Shown: positions 20,720 through 30,880 of the stretch, one piece after another
Numbering within the stretch: position 1 is the stretch's first letter
How the letters are laid out: every line of letters begins with the position of its first letter
Assembly: GCA_013180625.2 (NCBI GenBank)
Contig: SNVD02013789.1
Span: forward strand, 21,073-85,072
Direction of reading: 5' to 3'
DNA: 64,000 nt
Source: Boswellia sacra
Lineage: Eukaryota; Streptophyta; Magnoliopsida; Sapindales; Burseraceae
Program-made: the position numbers and the translations under genes
The notes under the pieces: model-generated
What the model was told of the DNA's origin: nothing
The model's input: only the letters and a program-made list of their open reading frames with translations
Databases searched by the model: none

Positions 20720-21735
20720 GTCCAATAAAGAAAAATCTAAAGTGCCACGAAAAGTCTTAGCAACATAAAATAAAGGCCACAGGCGGCCTGAACAAAGAAA
20801 AGTGCCACAAAAGGCCTTAACAACATGAAATAAAGGCCACAGACGGCCTAAAAACATAAGTAAGATTTCCAAATACCATAAATGGTCTAACAAGAAAATG
20901 TAAACAAAAGTGACCAAATGGTACAAACATAAAGGAAATAAAAAAGAACAAGTCCAATAAAGCAAAGCATTAACCCTTCTTGTTCTTCTTCTTCTTACCT
21001 TTCTTTGCAGGAGTAGATGGAGTGTCCAAATGAGTATGATCAATCCTATCTAATTGATCCTCATCACTTAATCTATTCAAAGGTTCAAAACAAGAGGGGG
21101 ATAACATAGGAGGTTTTCCTATATTTATCCGCCCTGATGAACTAGAAGCCTCACAGTTGGTAAAACATTTGGTCGAACCTAAAAGTCTACCCTGATCTGT
21201 CGCATATGGAGATAAAGAGTCAGAGTCTGAGACCGACTCTTTACTCAAATCTGGAGGAGCCTTAACAGGCACATCTTGCACTACAGAATCTATTGGAGTA
21301 GTTGCAATTTGTAAATTCTCAGCGACCTTGGTCACTTCCTTGCCCTTATTCAAAGGGGTAGTATTGGTGGGGTCTGCCTCTTTCTCATCCTCATCTGAGG
21401 ACACTTCTGGTTCACAACGGTGACCAAACCTATAGCATCTGGGGCAACATTTTGGAATATATTCATATTCAACTCTAATTTGGATAGGCTTGGGAGAGAG
21501 TTTACATCTGAACTCGAAGTTCTTAACTGGAGGGTTATTTGCATTAATAATAACACATACCCTCGCATACTCTAATCTGGAGAGATCAGAGGTCATTCTG
21601 TCACAAGAGAAAGGCTCCCCAACCATGCTGGAAACAATACTGAGGCCGTTGGTTGTCCATAAAGGAAACGGTAGGCCATATCACCGATCGGTCGGAGTGA
21701 ACAATAACCCCGATGACAAGTTGAGAGAAAAACTT
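20720..21735 (-). mobile_element. LINE E: internally deleted ORF1-only element
   Basis: The minus strand keeps the extreme 5' end (cggtcggagtgaac near 21695, related to cggccggagtgaac of A and B) joined directly to the middle of ORF1 near 21680. The monomeric 5' UTR and first half of ORF1 are therefore deleted. The 3' UTR repeats follow ORF1. The tail is lost where it abuts the poly-A of D at 20719. Confidence 0.72.
20970..21626 (-). CDS. LINE E ORF1, C-terminal part with intact reading frame
   Basis: An open frame of 218 codons from MVGEPFSCDRMTSDLSRLEY to KKGKKKKNKKG with no stop; it is open a further ~20 codons upstream. It has the zinc knuckle CCPRCYRFGHRC (about residues 60-71) and a Ser/Asp tail (SVSDSDSLSPYATDQG, RLSDEDQLDRIDHTH). 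The DUF4283 half is missing because of the internal deletion. This is the only ORF1 copy here without an internal stop in the retained part. Whether it is translated is unknown; the retained part would bind nucleic acid through the CCHC knuckle. Confidence 0.6.
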   Translation of the reverse strand: MVGEPFSCDRMTSDLSRLEYARVCVIINANNPPVKNFEFRCKLSPKPIQIRVEYEYIPKCCPRCYRFGHRCEPEVSSDEDEKEADPTNTTPLNKGKEVTKVAENLQIATTPIDSVVQDVPVKAPPDLSKESVSDSDSLSPYATDQGRLLGSTKCFTNCEASSSSGRINIGKPPMLSPSCFEPLNRLSDEDQLDRIDHTHLDTPSTPAKKGKKKKNKKG

Positions 21736-21779
21736 TTAATCCCAAGCAAACCTCGAAACCCTCTCTTTTTATAAACAAA

Positions 21780-22849
21780 CCCCTGATGATGACTTATTCC
21801 AGTAAACTAACCATTTGTTGCCGCATAGCTATTGATTACTTTCAGCATTTAATAACTTTGTCATGTCCAATTTACAAAAAAAATACGAAGCATTGGTTAC
21901 AGCAAAATGACCAAGAACCTATATATGTACTTGAACCAAAAAAACCTATTAGATAATATATGTTTTTGATAAACTACTCTAATTTTAAGCAATCCTAAAC
22001 TTTTGCTGTAAGAGAGACTACAGTTGTCAAGAAACCTGTACATCTGCACAAATCTCATCTCACCTTACGCTTTCCTTTGCCAGCGGGAACTGATAAGGTA
22101 ACAACTAATCCTTATCATCATTCTTAGGTGAATCTTTCAACACTAATTGTTCATGTAAAACCAAGCCACGGCTCCTGGACAGCTTTCAGAAAGGGAACTC
22201 TAATAAATTAATACATATATAGTTTGAGTATTAACAAAAATTAAAATAAAACAAAATTTTGTGTATAATATAACCAACAAATTAAATGGCATCTTAACTA
22301 ACCTAAAGAATAAAAATTAATGTAAAACTCTATGTGTACTACAAGGTAGAAGAAGAAATATTAATTCTTATGCAGATGCCGATGCTGATGCAGACAGATT
22401 AAACAACGTATATAATATTAATTCCGACTGAATGCGAGTATGTTTTAGATAGAATAAACTCATTGAGGAAAAAAACACAACTGCATCTGCTTGCATGTAG
22501 GAGCGTAGAGAGAAATTTGGTAACAAAAAGAGTAAAATTGAAGATATATATATATATATATATATATGTCATGGGAAGAAAGGAAAAGGACCAACCTCGG
22601 TCTAATTTTGCTGCATTTCTAATCTAGACAAGCTTAATTCCTTGTTTTCATGACAAATCATAAGCTGTAACATAAAATAAAGGAACATATATATAGGCCA
22701 AACTTAGGAATTTGAGGAATGCTGACACTTACATCTTTCACATCTCTGCTTCTTTGGAGATGGAAATGTCCCCATAAGGCTTCTCTTGTTCAACTTGTAT
22801 GTTGTCATCAGAAGCCAGAACTGCACATGCAGAGGTTAGTTCATGAAAC
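21780..22849. other. AT-rich DNA with two possible exon remnants (minus strand)
   Basis: Two short minus-strand stretches look like exons of an unidentified gene. One at about 22822-22745 reads LASDDNIQVEQEKPYGDISI and ends at a possible donor. The other, at about 22195-22060, is followed by polar residues. No domain is recognisable and no start is seen. An (AT)n tract lies at 22545-22567. The rest shows nothing. Confidence 0.25.
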
Positions 22850-23655
22850 TTAGTCCCAACTATCGGATGAAACCTGATTGAGTCCCAAATTAATTGAAGA
22901 TTCGGCCCTCCAAGTGGAAAAACTCAATCCCCATCCTGAATAATATCCAACGCCCTAGCATCCAAAGGAAGACCCGTGGATGATAAAGTTTGAAAAGAAA
23001 AGAAATCACATAAGGGTCCCTGTGGAACCTAATAATCCTGCCAAAGAGAGGTGTTCCTGCCATCTCCCATAAAAGTGACAAATTTACCTCTGCACCAATC
23101 CTTATCGAGAAGAATCTTTTGTCAAGACCAGGACGCGACAAATGTAACCCGAACCTGCCAAAAAGATCGACCCTGAAGAAGTAGATGATGAACCCATGAA
23201 GACCAAGTTGAGGACTTGTCCAAGAGCAACCTCCAAATATGCTTTAGAATAGCCGCCCAGTTCCAATCCTTAACCTATTTGATCCCTAAACCTCCCCCCT
23301 TTAAAGGGTAAAAAACCATAGTCCAAGCTACCTTTGCCCCATAACGAGATAAAGAAGTACCCCTCCAAAGGAAAGCAGCCAAAATACCCTCAATCCTCCA
23401 CACCACAGCTGTAGGCAAGATGAACATGGAGGACTAATAGACCCAGATAGAGAACAACACTGATTTGATTAACTGGAGCCGAACAGCATAAGATAAAGTC
23501 GCGAATGTCCATAACCAGATTCTAGACAAATCATATTAATCAACGGCGTATAATCTGAAAGTCGCAATCGAGTACTAATCAGAGGTACTTCCAAATATTT
23601 GACTGGTAAAGTTCTAATTCGAAAATTGAGGATAGCCTGTAATGTGACTCGGTCC
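22850..23655 (-). pseudogene. LINE G: ORF2 C-terminal (RT thumb/zf-RVT) fragment
   Basis: The minus strand reads a diverged version of LINE A's ORF2 end: LIKSVLF, GILAAFLWRGTSLSRYGAKV, GGGLGIK and WAAILKHIWRLLLDKSSTW, then a zf-RVT-like stretch. Several stops and frame changes are present. Both ends are truncated: at 23655 it is joined to MULE sequence, and near 22850 to non-LINE DNA. The corresponding piece of LINE A is 10600-11390. Confidence 0.82.
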
Positions 23656-24348
23656 TCCTATATCGCACAATATCTACACGAAGCTGGGTATGCAAAGTGG
23701 GCTCGTTCGCATTTTGATGACAGAAGGTATAGTATTTTGGCAAACAATATTACAGAGTGCTTGAATGGTGTTCTTAAGGAAGCATGAGAGTTTTCCATTA
23801 TGGAGCTAGTGGATCATATTATATCAGAGGTGTTGTAAAAATAGTTTTGTACACGTAGGGAGGAGGCAATTGACATGACAACTCCACTGACAACGTGGGC
23901 TGAAAAACAGTTGAAGAATAGGCACGAGGAAGGCCTTTCTTATAGAGTTGTTGCAATTAGCCTACACGAGTTTACTGTTAAAGATGGATATTTAGATGAT
24001 CATGTAGACTTGCATGCAAGAACATGTAGCTACCGAGAATTCCAGGTTGAACAATTACCGTGCAAACACGTTATTACAGTGTGTAGAGTTCGTAACTTAT
24101 CAGTCTATAATTTTAGTCATCAGTTTTTTAAGTCTAAAGTCCTATTGACTACATATGCGGAGGCTATCTATCTAGTTGGTTCGTCTGAGGAGTGGGATAT
24201 CCCAGATGAAGTTCGCGGACGGGGTAGGCAAAAGAAGAATCGAATTTCGTCGTTGAGTGAAGAAAGGACATCACGTAAATATGGGAGGTGTGGTGGCAGG
24301 AGTCATAATTGGAAGACATGCCGGTCAATGAATCCGTTGTCAACCTAA
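23655..24348 (+). pseudogene. MULE (Mutator-like) transposase, C-terminal half with SWIM zinc finger
   Basis: One frame runs HEAGYAKWARSHFDDRRYSI, NNITECLNGVLKEA, PLTTWAEKQLKNRHEE and a SWIM finger (CSYREFQVEQLPCKH near 24030-24075). It then reads TYAEAIYLVGSSEEW, a basic stretch and a knuckle-like YGRCGGRSHNWKTC, and stops at 24348. Three stops (TGA near 23787, TAA near 23837, TAG near 23843) interrupt the frame, all explicable by single substitutions. The DDE catalytic core upstream is absent: the sequence begins abruptly at the LINE G junction. Known family: plant MuDR-type transposases. No terminal inverted repeats were found. Confidence 0.87.
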
Positions 24349-24699
24349 AGAAATCAGGATGTGTGTGGGGAGTAACCACATAATGAATATGATAACAACC
24401 ACATGTACCTGCTACTTATTAAAAGCATTACTTTAAGCAACGGATGTGTGTGTTGTAATCGTTTTGTTGGACATGTTAGTGATTGATGTTGTTGCCTAAT
24501 GACTTCAATGCTCAAAATTATTATTAAGTTGTTCTGGTACACCGGTTAGTTATAGCATTGTAATGCAATTTTATTTCTCTAACATTGTAATTATATATAA
24601 TATCAATAGAAATGGACAACAGTAACATCTAAAACAGGATAACTCAAAGCATCGTGTAATAGAGTAAATTCTTAAATTTGGTATGATCAGGTCGTTCGA

Positions 24700-25115
24700 T
24701 AAACCTGTGTTGTTGCAATAGAGTGAAATCAGTTTCATTGCATGACCCGGTCGTGCTGATTGCACGACTGGGTCATGCAAAAAAATGAAAGCTGTTTTAT
24801 TGCACGACCCAGTCAAAGGCACGACTAGGTCGTGCAACGAAACAGAAAATGTTTTGAATTCTGCAATCAGCACGACCCGTTCGTGCAATAGGCACGACTG
24901 GGTCCTGCAACAAAACAGATTTCGTTTTGCATTCTGCTTTGTTGCACGACCCGGTCGTGCAACTAAACATAATATGCCTTGATGCACGACCCGGTCGTGC
25001 AATAAAGTCTAATGGGTTTGTTGCACAACCCTTCGTGCTGATTGCCATAGACTGAATTTTGGGTAATGTGCACGAACCGATTACATCAAAAACTTGTCAC
25101 AACCCGGTCGTGCAC
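24700..25115. repeat. Cluster of near-palindromic gcacgacc.ggtcgtgc motifs
   Basis: At least ten copies of half-sites gcacgaccc / gggtcgtgc occur in ~400 bp. Several are paired into near-perfect 17-bp palindromes (e.g. about 24943-24962 and 24983-25000). Spacers contain repeated caaaacagattt-like words. The open frames on both strands here (rich in ARPGRA/HDPVV) reflect the repeat, not protein. DNA between 24349 and 24700 has no recognised feature. Confidence 0.8.
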
Positions 25116-25189
25116 AAGATGAAAGTGGCATTTTTGCACCAGTGCGAGCGAAGTAGCATATTTAAAAATAGTTGTGCAAATAGGAGTAC

Positions 25190-26257
25190 GACGGCCAAAA
25201 ATATTATAAGAAGTTATCAGAAAGATTAGTAAGCTAAGACAGTTGAGGAGATAACTTAACAACACACTGTTAATATTGACACTGACCTAATCTTTGTAAA
25301 ACAAAATCTTCGCAAAGATCTTAAACTCTAGTTACACTGCTCACTCTCTATCGCAGATAACTTAACAACACACTGTTAAGTTATACATAACACACAACGT
25401 CGACATTGAATTACATAAACACTTAACCCGCAAGTTATCCCAAGTGTCTACTAACTCCCACAGACTCAATCAATAACTCATGTATGATTTCTACCACTCA
25501 TACATGAATCAGGAGACTCAAAGAATCAAATTAAAGAAGCATCCGAATTTGTGTTGAAGCTCTTCTATCAATTCATGGAATGCCAAAATCAAGACTCTCT
25601 CAAAAACACAACCAAATCAGCTAACTCACCAATCTGTCTTCTACGTGATCAGTCCTTCAGTTATGTAAATATAACATGGTATATATAGTGAGAGCCTGGA
25701 CGAAATCTCCTAAAAATCCTGTAAAAATTCTAATCAAAATCATATTAGGACAAGGAGAAATATAATAGGAAGTGTTATAATTAAACTCCTAAAGAAATTT
25801 GGACACAAATAAATATTCTCCTATTTTATTTGGAATACAAGATATTATATCCTAATCTTAAGGAGATATTTATTATAAATCAAATACTTCCTAAAATATA
25901 ATTCTAGAAACAGTAAAATAAGAATTAAAATAATATTCTTGTTTCATCACAAGTTGGACAAAAATCAACATGTGCATGGCACGTGCATGTTGATACCAAC
26001 AATCTCGTCACCAATATTCTGGGCACAACTATCTGGCACTCGATACTCGATAATATTAACAAATAGTCTCGACACTTGACACAGTCTCTACACTTCGAAA
26101 CTCGACAAAATCTCGACACTAGAAAAATCTCGAAACTCAACAAAATCTCGACGCTAGACAAAATCTCGAAACTAGACAAAATCTCGTTACGACAACTCGA
26201 CCAAATCTCGTTACGACAACTCGACACTAGACAAGATCTCGACACTCGACACCAACA
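25190..26257 (-). repeat. LTR-like segment, Ty1/copia (Sirevirus-like) type
   Basis: The right edge, read on the minus strand, is TGTTGGTGTCGAG. It is preceded by a purine tract (gccaaaaaggggaagg, plus positions 26258-26273) like the polypurine tract before a 3' LTR. A TATA-like tatatatacc lies at about 25680 on the minus strand. The direct repeat gataacttaacaacacactg occurs at about 25250 and 25357. The left edge is uncertain and no target duplication was seen, so solo LTR versus 3' LTR is open. Confidence 0.42.
26060..26256. repeat. Degenerate ~20-bp tandem repeat (tctcgacac type)
   Basis: About ten imperfect units of aaaatctcgacactagac and variants, including a near-exact doublet of aaatctcgttacgacaactc. 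It lies in the presumed U3 part of the LTR-like segment. Apparent open frames are repeat-derived. Confidence 0.75.
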
Positions 26258-26274
26258 ACCTTCCCCTTTTTGGC

Positions 26275-27180
26275 AACTTGTGATGAAAACACAAAACTGT
26301 TTCATGCGTAAAAATAACATGTGAGCTATTACAAAAATCATAACAAAACACTGTCATAACTTTGGTCTTGTGGTCCTCCATTTTAAGTTAAAAAAGTCTT
26401 TGTGGAACAAATAAATCCGATAATGAATTTTCCAATAAAATTCCACCAACAAAAGAATTCAAGCAAATACGTAATTAAAAGGTCCAGCACAGATCGGCAG
26501 GGTGTCTTTTTCCCTTTGGAGTGAGTCAGTTGTGATAAAGTTTTTAGTGCGTAAATGAATAATATTATAAGTATCTAAGTTTACTAATCAGCTAACAACC
26601 GCAAACTCATTGATTACTAACCCAGCTTACATCTAGCAAATGGACTGTATGATGACTATATGATAATTAAAAAGTCTGGTGATAGCTATCTAAACCAAAT
26701 CCACGTCACTTAGGATACAATATTGGGTTAAAAAGATTAAGATGTATATTAAGATTGTTAGTACTTATTGTTAAACTTGCAAGGCGTGTTCCACTAAATG
26801 CCATGATGTATGAAATTAATGTGGGAGGTTGAGAGGCAAGGATTATTAAACTTCCTGACATATCATCACTCGATATCATATTAGACGTAATAATTAATAT
26901 AATCATAAAAAAGATAAACTAAATATCATCGCTCGACATCATATTTTATGTTCCATATTTAATGTTGCCAGTGGCAGACCATAATGTAGGCCTAACGGGG
27001 CCTTGGCACCACTAAACAAAAAAAATAAATTTCCTTTATTATATAAATTAGATAATATATACTGAGTTTTATTATTTCAGCCTTCCCAAATCTTTTGTAG
27101 ATCTAAATTCATATAAAAATATAATTGGTATATCAGATTGATGGTTTATAAATTTTTTGCTTTTATTATATTTGTATGTT
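26275..27180. other. AT-rich DNA, possible internal retroelement remnants
   Basis: No coding sequence recognised. A short segment at about 26970-27015 resembles plant TE ends (cagtggcagacc and ggggccttggcacc), but no partner end was found. Confidence 0.35.
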
Positions 27181-27949
27181 TTGAAGCTACAAATGTAGTT
27201 ACGTGAAACAAAACTAACCCAGTTATATTAGACGTATGGTAAATAAATAAACTGCACAAAGGAAATTAACGTGGTTGTAATTCACTATGATGTTCACCTT
27301 TACACGGACTAGAAATTTTCAGTTGATGAACTCTCAAGTTCACTCACACTCACCTGTCCTATATAAACGACGTTCTAAACTCCTAGAACTCTCCTCATGG
27401 TAAACCAACTCTCTTCTTGTTGCATTTCCCACAATTTGAGTCCCCCTCAAAATGCATTACACTTTTCTAATCAAATAACCTCACTTGTCTAGTTTATCAC
27501 AAACAAGAACACAAAAATATACTGATCACAACTCAAGCTAAACTTGTACAACTTTTTTATAAAATCGTTACAAAGACACAAGCATAGGTCTACTAGCTAT
27601 ATACCACTTACCGAACAACTTTTCCTTATTAAATAAGGATTCTTCAATATCTTGTTAATAATTATCTTGCAAATCTTATGTATATAGGAAAAATAAATCA
27701 CGTTAGGATAATGTATAAATCAAAAGGATATCAATCTCTTCCTAGAGTGAGATAAAATCAAAATATTCCTAAAATAAATACAAATCTAGAAACAATATCC
27801 AACAACGTTATAATAGACAGAAGCAGTTATAAAACAGGAAACTAAAACTTATAAATATGACAAATTTGGTTTTCTCTCAAAATGTCAACTAATCAATGCC
27901 ACACGGATTCACTATGACTCATAACAATCCACGTGTCATTGTCTGAACA
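27180..27949 (-). repeat. Second LTR-like segment, tentative
   Basis: The minus-strand edge TGTTCAGACAATGACACG at 27949 is preceded by gccaaaggcagagattg, again placed like a polypurine tract. The body is AT-rich with tatatacataag. The left edge is a guess and target duplications were not found. It may be an unrelated AT-rich spacer. Confidence 0.28.
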
Positions 27950-28288
27950 ATCTCTGCCTTTGGCATTTCGTGAAAAAACACAAAGTAAAATAACCTGTAT
28001 AGAATCAGTCAATAATAACACAACGAAAAAAATTCAGGACTGCATGAAAGTAGTTGCAAATAAATATCCTACACTAGATGTTTGATCAGGTATTGGACAT
28101 AAGCAAACACAAATAAGTAAACAAAGGTCAAAGTTTAAGCTCCCCATTAATTCAAAACCCTTCCCCAACACAAAGAGTCATAAAGTAGCAAGCACATTAC
28201 ATTCCCCTGAAATTAAAACAAAATCACCAAGGGCACAAAACATATATATCTACTCCCCCCTTTTTTCTTCGCAAAGTACCAAAGAGCA

Positions 28289-29304
28289 CTACTTCTGATG
28301 GTGAGCAGACCTCCTCGTAGAGGAGCCTGGTTTGCAAAGACCACCCCTGGTTCGTGGTCTTTGCTCGGTGGATGGTGCTGGAGGAGAAGGAATTGCAGCA
28401 GAATGTTCAAAAGAAGTGGTGGTCACTACAGCCAGAGTTTCAGCATTTTCTTAAGCTTGTGTAGCTACAGTTTCAGGTGACAGATAGGACATATGCAACA
28501 ATGAGGTAGCAACAGCAATTGGTGGAGAAACATCTTTATCTATTGAAGTGAAGAAGGAATGTTGGGATGCTGCAGTGTAGTATATTGGAGATTAAGGAAT
28601 ATTTGAACCTGATGGAGGAATATTCGATGCATATGATCCTCAAAAGAAATTGGGGTGACAAAGATAGTTGTGGTGGCATCATTAGTGACTAATGGAATAG
28701 GAATTGGTCTTGGTGCTATAGATGGAGCAGTAGCAGAAGTATAAACTGAAACTGGAACTGTTGGAACAAGAATTTCAACACTGCCAGGTGGAAAGACTGG
28801 AGATTCTAGTTGAGAGGACACATAAGCATGAATGACTGGAGGTTCTGATTCAGGTATAACATTAGGAGAATGAATTTTAGAGTTGGAGGGGCCTGTAGTA
28901 GCTATAGCTGGTTTTGTTGAAGAGAAACCTGTAACATGTTTCAACAAAAGTTTATGGTGAGCTACTATTTTGGCAGCTTGCTCTTTTTGTTAATCCATCA
29001 GCTTCTATTGGTTACTTAAGATCTCCTATTGTTGCTGCAAAATTAAAGCAAGAGTGTTAGACAGATTGTTCAAGGTATCTTGAACAGAATCAAAAGATTG
29101 TTTAGTGGTCAGTCGAGCTCTTTTTGGAGCTGGTTCTTCTTCCTCTACATCATCTTCTTCTTTAGCATCTGGATTAGCTTTAGGATCCTCTACTTCATCT
29201 TCTCTTTGTTTTCCTCTCACTCTTTTCATGAAATCACTAGTAATAAGAGATTCAACTGGTTCAATTACATCATCAGTCTCAAGCTTAACATCATTCTTCA
29301 TCAA
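28289..29304 (-). pseudogene. Retroelement-associated ORF relic, unidentified
   Basis: The minus strand reads from 29304: MMKNDVKLETDDVIEPVESL, an acidic stretch (EEDDVEEEEPAPKRARL), a short coiled-coil-like segment (DTLNNLSNTLALILQQQ) and a stop near 29026. A Pro/Ser/Thr-rich region follows (28947-28540), and a tail ending PSTEQRPRTRGGLCK... stops near 28289. Stops and frame changes separate the parts. No enzyme domain is visible. An acidic-coiled-Pro-rich protein on the same strand as the nearby LTR-like segments could be the third ORF of a Ty1/copia Sirevirus or a gag-like tail. That is inference, and it could equally be an unrelated plant gene relic. Confidence 0.35.
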
Positions 29305-29349
29305 AATTCCATTATAAGATAGGGAAAATACAACCTCTGAGAATGATTC

Positions 29350-29744
29350 TGTGATGACCCGCAGGCCTCACACAACCACAAATTGTTCGCTATGGGCTGC
29401 CCGCGTCGGGCAAGGCACACAGGGCCGCACAGCCCATCCCGCTGTATCAGGCCCCCTCACAACTTTGTCCACTTTGGGTTGTCCGCGTCGGGCCGAAGCC
29501 CTTCCCGCTAACTAGACACCCGCATGGTGCATCCCCCACTCGAGCTCTCAAATGGTACTCATGATGAACCGTAGGTACCTTTGAGGAGGTCTCGGGTTCG
29601 AGTGGGGGACGCGCCATGCGGGTGTCTGGTTAGCGGGAAGGGCTTTGGCCTGACGCGGACAACCCAAAGTCGACAAAGCCGTGAGGGGGCATGATACAGC
29701 AGGATAGGCTGTGCGACGCTGTGTGCCAGGTCCAACGCGGGCGC
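29350..29744. repeat. GC-rich inverted repeat, possibly two head-to-head SINE-like units
   Basis: Two ~145-bp arms (about 29399-29545 and 29597-29744) are inverted copies around a ~50-bp centre. Both contain agacacccgcatg, cttcccgctaac, ttgggttgtccgcgtc and cccctcac or complements. Just inside the right arm is gggttcgagtggggg, which resembles a Pol III B box (GGTTCGANTCC). The base composition is far more GC-rich than the flanks. It interrupts LINE F at gcattggataag. Confidence 0.7.
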
Positions 29745-29920
29745 ATTGGATAAGAACTTCCAAGAAGGACAAATATCCGAAACAACTAAAGCAAGGCGTT
29801 GCTGATTAACCTTAGTCTCCAAGAGACCAATCAAACCCAACGAATACTTAGAAATCTAGTTTTTAACTGCCCGCTGCGTAGAGAAGCCATTAAGGCCTCT
29901 AATATTCCAACTTCCTATCA
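29745..29920 (-). pseudogene. LINE F ORF2, endonuclease N-terminus
   Basis: About 20 bases after ORF1 the minus strand reads MIGSWNIRGLNGFSTQRAVK, a TAG, then ISKYSLGLIGLLETKV and DICPSWKFLSNA. This is the start of the APE-type endonuclease (WNIRGLN and LLETK motifs). It is cut at 29745 by the GC-rich inverted repeat. The rest of ORF2 is absent. Confidence 0.85.
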
Positions 29921-29957
29921 TAGGAAGCTGGAAAAATCTCAGAAGTCAATAAAGAAA

Positions 29958-30869
29958 TCATCGGGGGTGCATGCCCCCTTCACCCCCATTGCCACCCTTC
30001 TTATTATGACCTTTTTTAGCCTTACCAGTAGGTGGTCGACCGTCTGAAGCCATCTCAGTGGAAGCAAGAGGATCCGGAGCAACAAACTTTTCTGAATGAG
30101 CAATCCCTGAAGGATGAGAATCAACTATAGGGATAGAAGAGCCCTTCAAAATCTGATCCTGGTGATCCTCAATAGGAGATAGTGAATCAGAATCAAAAGC
30201 AGACTCAGAACCCGAGCCAGTGGTAGTAAGTTTACTTTTGTCTTGCAGAACTGGAGTTACGTCTGCAATAATAGACGGATCCTGACTAGTCTCAATATGG
30301 ACTATTGCTGCAATAGAAGGGTCATCCGTCTTCCCATTGTCTTGCAAGACAAGGGCTATAGTAGTATCTGGTGCCTCGGCCTCTCTAGAAGAAGAATGCA
30401 CGACAGGCACAGGACAGGTATGGCCAAATAAACAACACTTGGAGCAGCGTTTTGGTTTCCATTCATATTCCACTCTGATCTTGATAGGTTCAGAAGATAG
30501 TTTACACCGGATCTCAAAGTCCTGCACTGGAGAATGATCCGCATCTATCTCAACACAAACCCTGGCATAGGATAACCGAGTGTGCTCATAAGTCATCTTG
30601 TCACATGATAATGGTCGATCAACCATACTAGAAACAGCACTCAGTGCTTTAGCTGACCATAATGGAAATGGTAGTCCATGCAACCGAGCCCAGACTGGGA
30701 TCCTGGTAATCCTACTCTGATCAAAAGAAAAATGAGGATTCCATTGTTGTAGAATGACGTGCTTTCCACCAAACATCCAAGGCCCTCTTTCTAAAATATC
30801 ATGAACCTCCTCTACCGTTCTAAATCTGAATATCAAGAAACCTGTCTCAGTAGAGCGGACATCCTCCAA
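29958..30869 (-). CDS. LINE F ORF1 (DUF4283 plus zinc knuckle), long open frame, 5' truncated
   Basis: An uninterrupted 303-codon frame from MEDVRSTETGFLIFRF to GGNGGEGGMHPR (stop at 29958). The Met is internal to the domain: the family's first ~95 residues are missing because the element is truncated at 30880. It has GPWMFGGKHVILQQWNPHFS, VWARLHGLPFPLWSAKAL, the knuckle CSKCCLFGHTC and an acidic Ser/Asp-rich tail. It is a different subfamily from A-E, with a Gly/Lys-rich C-terminus (KKGHNKKGGNGGEGG) instead of KKGKKKKNKKG. Family role: RNA-binding protein of a LINE ribonucleoprotein. Expression is unlikely without its 5' end. Confidence 0.8.
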   Translation of the reverse strand: MEDVRSTETGFLIFRFRTVEEVHDILERGPWMFGGKHVILQQWNPHFSFDQSRITRIPVWARLHGLPFPLWSAKALSAVSSMVDRPLSCDKMTYEHTRLSYARVCVEIDADHSPVQDFEIRCKLSSEPIKIRVEYEWKPKRCSKCCLFGHTCPVPVVHSSSREAEAPDTTIALVLQDNGKTDDPSIAAIVHIETSQDPSIIADVTPVLQDKSKLTTTGSGSESAFDSDSLSPIEDHQDQILKGSSIPIVDSHPSGIAHSEKFVAPDPLASTEMASDGRPPTGKAKKGHNKKGGNGGEGGMHPR

Positions 30870-30880
30870 ATCACGAGTGG

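Larger units (their letters stand above)
29745..30880 (-). mobile_element. LINE F: ORF1 plus start of ORF2, truncated at both ends
   Basis: The minus strand carries most of ORF1 (30869-29958) followed by the beginning of ORF2. Because ORF1 and ORF2 sit in their normal order here, this copy shows what is missing from LINE A's fusion and from B-E. The 5' end stops at 30880 at the edge of an LTR-like segment. The 3' end stops at the GC-rich hairpin. Confidence 0.8.

Noticed and set aside
24571..25048. Frames rich in ARPGRA/HDPVV repeats on both strands
   Set aside because: Repeat translation of the palindromic motif; no start context or domain.
24700..25115. CRISPR-like array
   Set aside because: This is plant nuclear DNA; repeat spacing is irregular, spacers are similar to each other, and no cas genes exist.
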